DNA from: Methylobacillus methanolivorans
GTDB taxonomy: Bacteria > Pseudomonadota > Gammaproteobacteria > Burkholderiales > Methylophilaceae
DNA: 64,000 nt
Reading direction: 5' to 3'
Assembly: GCF_044751345.1 (NCBI RefSeq)
Contig: NZ_JBIWXY010000001.1
Coordinates: 310,001 to 374,000, forward strand
Shown: positions 63,363 to 64,000 of the stretch, piece after piece
Position numbering within the stretch: position 1 is the first letter of the stretch
Layout of the letters: every line of letters begins with the position of its first letter
The notes under the pieces: generated by a model
Seen by the model: the letters and a program-made list of their open reading frames with translations, nothing else
Told to the model about the DNA's origin: nothing
The model's database searches: none
Translations under genes and position numbers: made by a program

Positions 63363-63932
63363 TTAGATCTTGCCAACGAGGTCGAGGGAAGGAGCCAATG
63401 TAGCTTCGCCTTCTTTCCACTTGGCTGGGCATACTTCACCAGGGTGGGTGGCAACGTATTGTGCTGCCTTGATCTTGCGTACCAGGTCAGCGGCGTCGCG
63501 GCCAATGCCTTCTGCGGTTACTTCAATCGCCTGGATAACGCCATTGGGGTCGATGATGAAGGTGCCGCGGTCAGCCAGGCCTTCTGCTTCGCGTAATACG
63601 CCGAAGTTGCGTGTCACGGTCGCTGTCGGGTCGCCGATCATGGGGAACTTGATCTTGCGGATGGTATCCGAAGCATCGTGCCAAGCCTTGTGTGTGAAGT
63701 GGGTGTCTGTGGAGACGGAGAAAACTTCGACGCCCAACTTTTGCAGTTCGTCGTAGTTGTCGGCGATGTCGCCAAGTTCTGTTGGGCAAACAAAGGTGAA
63801 GTCGGCAGGGTAGAACACTACGGCAGCCCACTTGCCCTTGAGGTCTGCTTCAGTCACGGTGACGAATTCACCGTTATGGAAGGCAGTTGCCTTGAATGGC
63901 TTGATTTCGGTGTTGATGAGTGATGTTGTCAT
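63363..63932 (-). CDS. ahpC: Alkyl hydroperoxide reductase subunit C (typical 2-Cys peroxiredoxin)
   Basis: This 189-residue peroxidase reduces hydrogen peroxide and organic hydroperoxides. The peroxidatic Cys49 is in DFTFVCPTELGD and the resolving Cys168 in GEVCPAKW; the GG(L/V/I)G and YF sensitivity motifs are in their usual places. AGGAGATTGC precedes the ATG. Its promoter lies in the last 68 nt of the window, which are AT-rich, with no clear OxyR site that I can support. Confidence 0.97.
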   Translation of the reverse strand: MTTSLINTEIKPFKATAFHNGEFVTVTEADLKGKWAAVVFYPADFTFVCPTELGDIADNYDELQKLGVEVFSVSTDTHFTHKAWHDASDTIRKIKFPMIGDPTATVTRNFGVLREAEGLADRGTFIIDPNGVIQAIEVTAEGIGRDAADLVRKIKAAQYVATHPGEVCPAKWKEGEATLAPSLDLVGKI

Positions 63933-64000
63933 TGCAATCTCCTAGGGTGTTGAAATAGTGAGATTGCAGTGTAGGGAATTTATTTAAATAAATAAAATTG

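Noticed and set aside
1..64000. CRISPR arrays, IS elements, prophage or integron signals
   Set aside because: No regularly spaced repeats of CRISPR type, no transposase or integrase frames and no attachment-site duplications at the tRNA genes were seen.

Overview
The window reads as chromosomal DNA of a betaproteobacterium, most likely a methylotroph of the family Methylophilaceae (Methylobacillus or Methylovorus type). This is inferred from gene order and protein character. There is an ftsK-lolA-rarA-serS block preceded by trxB-Smr, and a smpB / ratA-rnfH / DUF4124 / guaB-guaA neighbourhood. There is also an FxDxF-type PEP-CTERM protein and a tmRNA encoding the tag ANDETYALAA. No phage, transposase, integrase or CRISPR array is visible, and almost every gene is intact.

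Layout. 1-2.0 kb: the end of a CzcC/CzcB-like efflux operon running off the left edge. 2.1-4.2 kb: Smr protein, thioredoxin reductase and Dps. 4.8-13.1 kb: ftsK, lolA, a TPR/beta-barrel (Slam-like) protein with a partner FecR-domain secreted protein, rarA and serS. 13.1-19.8 kb: CPA2 antiporter, MltF-like transglycosylase, PEP-CTERM protein, tRNA-Ser(CGA), EamA transporter and a YegD-like Hsp70. 20.1-25.6 kb: a 1451-residue hybrid kinase with a REC-HD-GYP protein. 25.6-28.4 kb: YbiT-type ABC-F ATPase, nitroreductase and a Gre-family factor. 28.5-36.9 kb: two tandem FecI-FecR-TonB receptor modules with Fur-box-like sites. 37-41.7 kb: a second hybrid kinase (MHYT sensor) with a second REC-HD-GYP protein. 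41.8-48.7 kb: trpS, guaA, SIMPL protein, guaB, DUF4124 protein, rnfH, ratA and smpB. 48.8-52.8 kb: hemerythrin, secreted nuclease, cytochrome c, a 26-residue membrane peptide and glgX. 53.0-54.6 kb: cold-shock protein, an 81-residue protein, an IF-1 paralogue and tmRNA. 54.7-59.2 kb: REC-PAS-GGDEF-EAL and HDOD-GAF-kinase proteins. 59.6-64 kb: thioredoxin-like protein, periplasmic peroxiredoxin, three tRNAs, ahpF and ahpC.

Four themes recur. Peroxide and thiol defence is covered by trxB, Dps, an atypical Trx, PrxQ and AhpCF. Cyclic-di-GMP signalling has two kinase/HD-GYP pairs and one GGDEF-EAL regulator. TonB-dependent iron uptake is under ECF sigma control. Translation quality and cold adaptation involve SmpB, tmRNA, CSP, the IF-1 paralogue and RatA.

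The points most worth following up are: (i) the Slam-like barrel with its FecR-domain partner; (ii) three exact-phase 18-bp tandem repeats upstream of the PEP-CTERM gene; (iii) a leader before the 81-residue protein/IF-1 pair with mutually exclusive base-pairing segments; and (iv) the 26-residue membrane peptide. All calls come from reading the sequence; no database search was run.
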